Assembly: GCA_947646735.1 (NCBI GenBank)
Contig: CANTFK010000024.1
Location: 62,001-126,000 of the forward strand
Source: Peronospora farinosa
Lineage: Eukaryota > Oomycota > Peronosporomycetes > Peronosporales > Peronosporaceae
DNA: 64,000 bases
Direction of reading: 5' to 3'
The translations under genes were made by a program, and so were the position numbers. Position 1 is the stretch's first letter; every line of letters starts with the position of its first letter. The notes under the pieces were generated by a model. It was not told where the DNA came from. It did no database searches and saw only the letters and a list, made by a program, of their open reading frames with translations. Below, piece by piece: positions 62,927-64,000 of this stretch.

Positions 62927-63363
62927 ACGAGGTTTTTACGCTTTTGAAACTGGAAAACGGACTGTTTGAAAGCCCACGAATGTTGATGTGGATAGATTTT
63001 GGCGTGAGGTATTTCATAGATGACAGTTATAATGCGAAGGCGAAGGCGTCTAAAGCAGAGTCGAACTATACGGCGAAGAAGAATGCGAATAGATCAGATT
63101 TAAATCGTACGGCTAAGAAGGCGGCTATAGAAGCTATTGCGGTGGCTGAAGAGGCTAAGAAAGCGGCTGATGAGGCGGTTGCGGCGATTAAGAGGGAGAC
63201 TCTTGAGCCAATGGTATCAACCTTACGTCTCCATTACAAAAATGATATTGCATTAAGCAATAGTCTAGCTAAGGCTTCGAAGGATTACGATAGGATTACG
63301 AAAGAAACTGCTAAGGAACTGCAAGAGATGCTTAAAACGAAGCCGACCACAGGAAGATCGTAG
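62923..63363 (+). CDS. Out-of-frame C-terminal part of effector copy 2
   Basis: An open frame of about 146 codons that continues the module pattern (VFTLLKLENGLFESPRML) right after the A8 run. Where copy 1 has a long Ala/Glu/Lys repeat, this copy has a shorter Lys/Ala-rich stretch (AKAKASKAESNYTAKKNA) and one AVAEEAKKAADEA unit. It ends at a TAG earlier than the homologous frame in copy 1 because of a small indel near 63345. It is reachable only through a one-base shift. Confidence 0.5.
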   Translation: MNEVFTLLKLENGLFESPRMLMWIDFGVRYFIDDSYNAKAKASKAESNYTAKKNANRSDLNRTAKKAAIEAIAVAEEAKKAADEAVAAIKRETLEPMVSTLRLHYKNDIALSNSLAKASKDYDRITKETAKELQEMLKTKPTTGRS

Positions 63364-63416
63364 CAAGGTTTCCGCACCTGGAGCTGAACCAGACAGCAAT
63401 TTCGATGTTCATGGTT

Positions 63417-63839
63417 AGCAGCTGGACTTTACATAACTCTGCTTGGAAAAGGCAATTCGGACGTCATAAGATGCTCAAGACCATGTAAGCATTTTGCGAA
63501 ATGAACTAAGCGTTCTGTAGCAAACCTCTTGCCAGTACTATAGTCTGCCTCCCTCTCAATGCATGAACCCACTACTGATGTCGTTCTCTTTTACAAGCAT
63601 CAATCTTGATCTTGGACTCAACCTTCAGGTCAGTCTGCGCATTTACCACTTGGTCGAATAGTGCGCCAGTTCAGATTAGCGTGCAGCCATCGTTCCTTAT
63701 CCATAGTAGTTTCTTGATACGTGGTGACTTGTTTCATTGCAGAAAATTGCAGATGAAAGCAACGCACGCTGACTGCTACGAGTCCTAACGTTCAGGTGCA
63801 TTTCGACGCTATTTGCTGCCTCTACTTCTTGTCACTAGT
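63417..63839 (+). repeat. 3' flank of effector 2, duplicated at 47402-47826
   Basis: Non-coding sequence almost identical to the flank of copy 1, ending at CACTAGTCA, after which the two loci differ. The last 160 bases of the window show nothing I can name. Confidence 0.85.
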
Positions 63840-64000
63840 CAAGATTTGTGGAAGCTATCAACATGACTATTACTTTTTTTACAAACCCACGGTGGTCCTT
63901 CAGAACTGCTGTATGTGATGAGGATGCAGTCGAGGTAAACAGGTTGCTCTATACAAGAGTGCTGCGCTCCCTGTTGGTTTCTTTGGCTCTAACATGAGCA

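Noticed and set aside
1..64000. tRNA, rRNA, CRISPR array, bacterial operon signals
   Set aside because: None was seen; the introns and gene families are eukaryotic, so CRISPR and Shine-Dalgarno features are not expected.

Overview
The window looks like nuclear DNA of a plant-pathogenic oomycete, probably of the Peronosporales (Phytophthora or downy mildew type). The reasons are short introns (about 50-90 bp) with GT-AG borders, compact gene spacing on both strands, three matches to the oomycete initiator (Inr/FPR) motif just upstream of start codons, a GH81 beta-1,3-glucanase, and two secreted RXLR-EER proteins with repeated WY-type modules. The species cannot be named from this sequence alone.

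Layout. 1-5.6 kb: a decayed Nudix gene and an STI1/HOP co-chaperone gene, flanked by two diverged inverted copies of a tiny membrane-protein ORF. 5.9-24.5 kb: conserved housekeeping genes, namely a HEAT-repeat protein, a membrane-anchored Cys-rich GH81 glucanase, an SR splicing factor, a nuclear-looking unknown protein, RER1, a head-to-head pair of almost identical annexin genes forming a 2.5-kb palindrome, a dynamin/EHD-type GTPase, BUD22 and a Tudor-like/TFIIS-N protein. 24.7-37.3 kb: four minus-strand genes, ALG7/DPAGT1, a histidine phosphatase, an ankyrin-DHHC palmitoyltransferase and a 2386-residue intronless DENN protein. 38-44.3 kb: a HERP-like ubiquitin-domain membrane protein, anthranilate phosphoribosyltransferase (TrpD) and choline/ethanolamine kinase.

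From 41.4 kb rightwards the sequence becomes accessory: two halves of a dead propionyl-CoA carboxylase alpha gene separated by what looks like a 6.3-kb inversion, effector gene 1, a 2.0-kb element with long inverted arms, a 9.4-kb LINE with a 16-bp target-site duplication, and effector gene 2, a diverged copy of effector gene 1. The LINE encodes a zinc-knuckle ORF1, an OTU-like protease region, an APE endonuclease, a reverse transcriptase and a C-terminal zinc finger, but is broken by single-base frameshifts.

The most interesting signals are the following. (a) Both effector copies break frame at the same A8 run while the downstream frame stays open. (b) The effector coding regions differ more than their nearly identical 3' flanks. 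(c) The annexin palindrome has near-perfect arms but diverged homologous flanks. (d) The PCCA gene is split with duplicated breakpoints. (e) The LINE carries a protease-like domain and has no poly(A) tail. All calls come from reading the sequence; no database search was run. Splice sites are chosen by GT-AG borders, phase and protein continuity.
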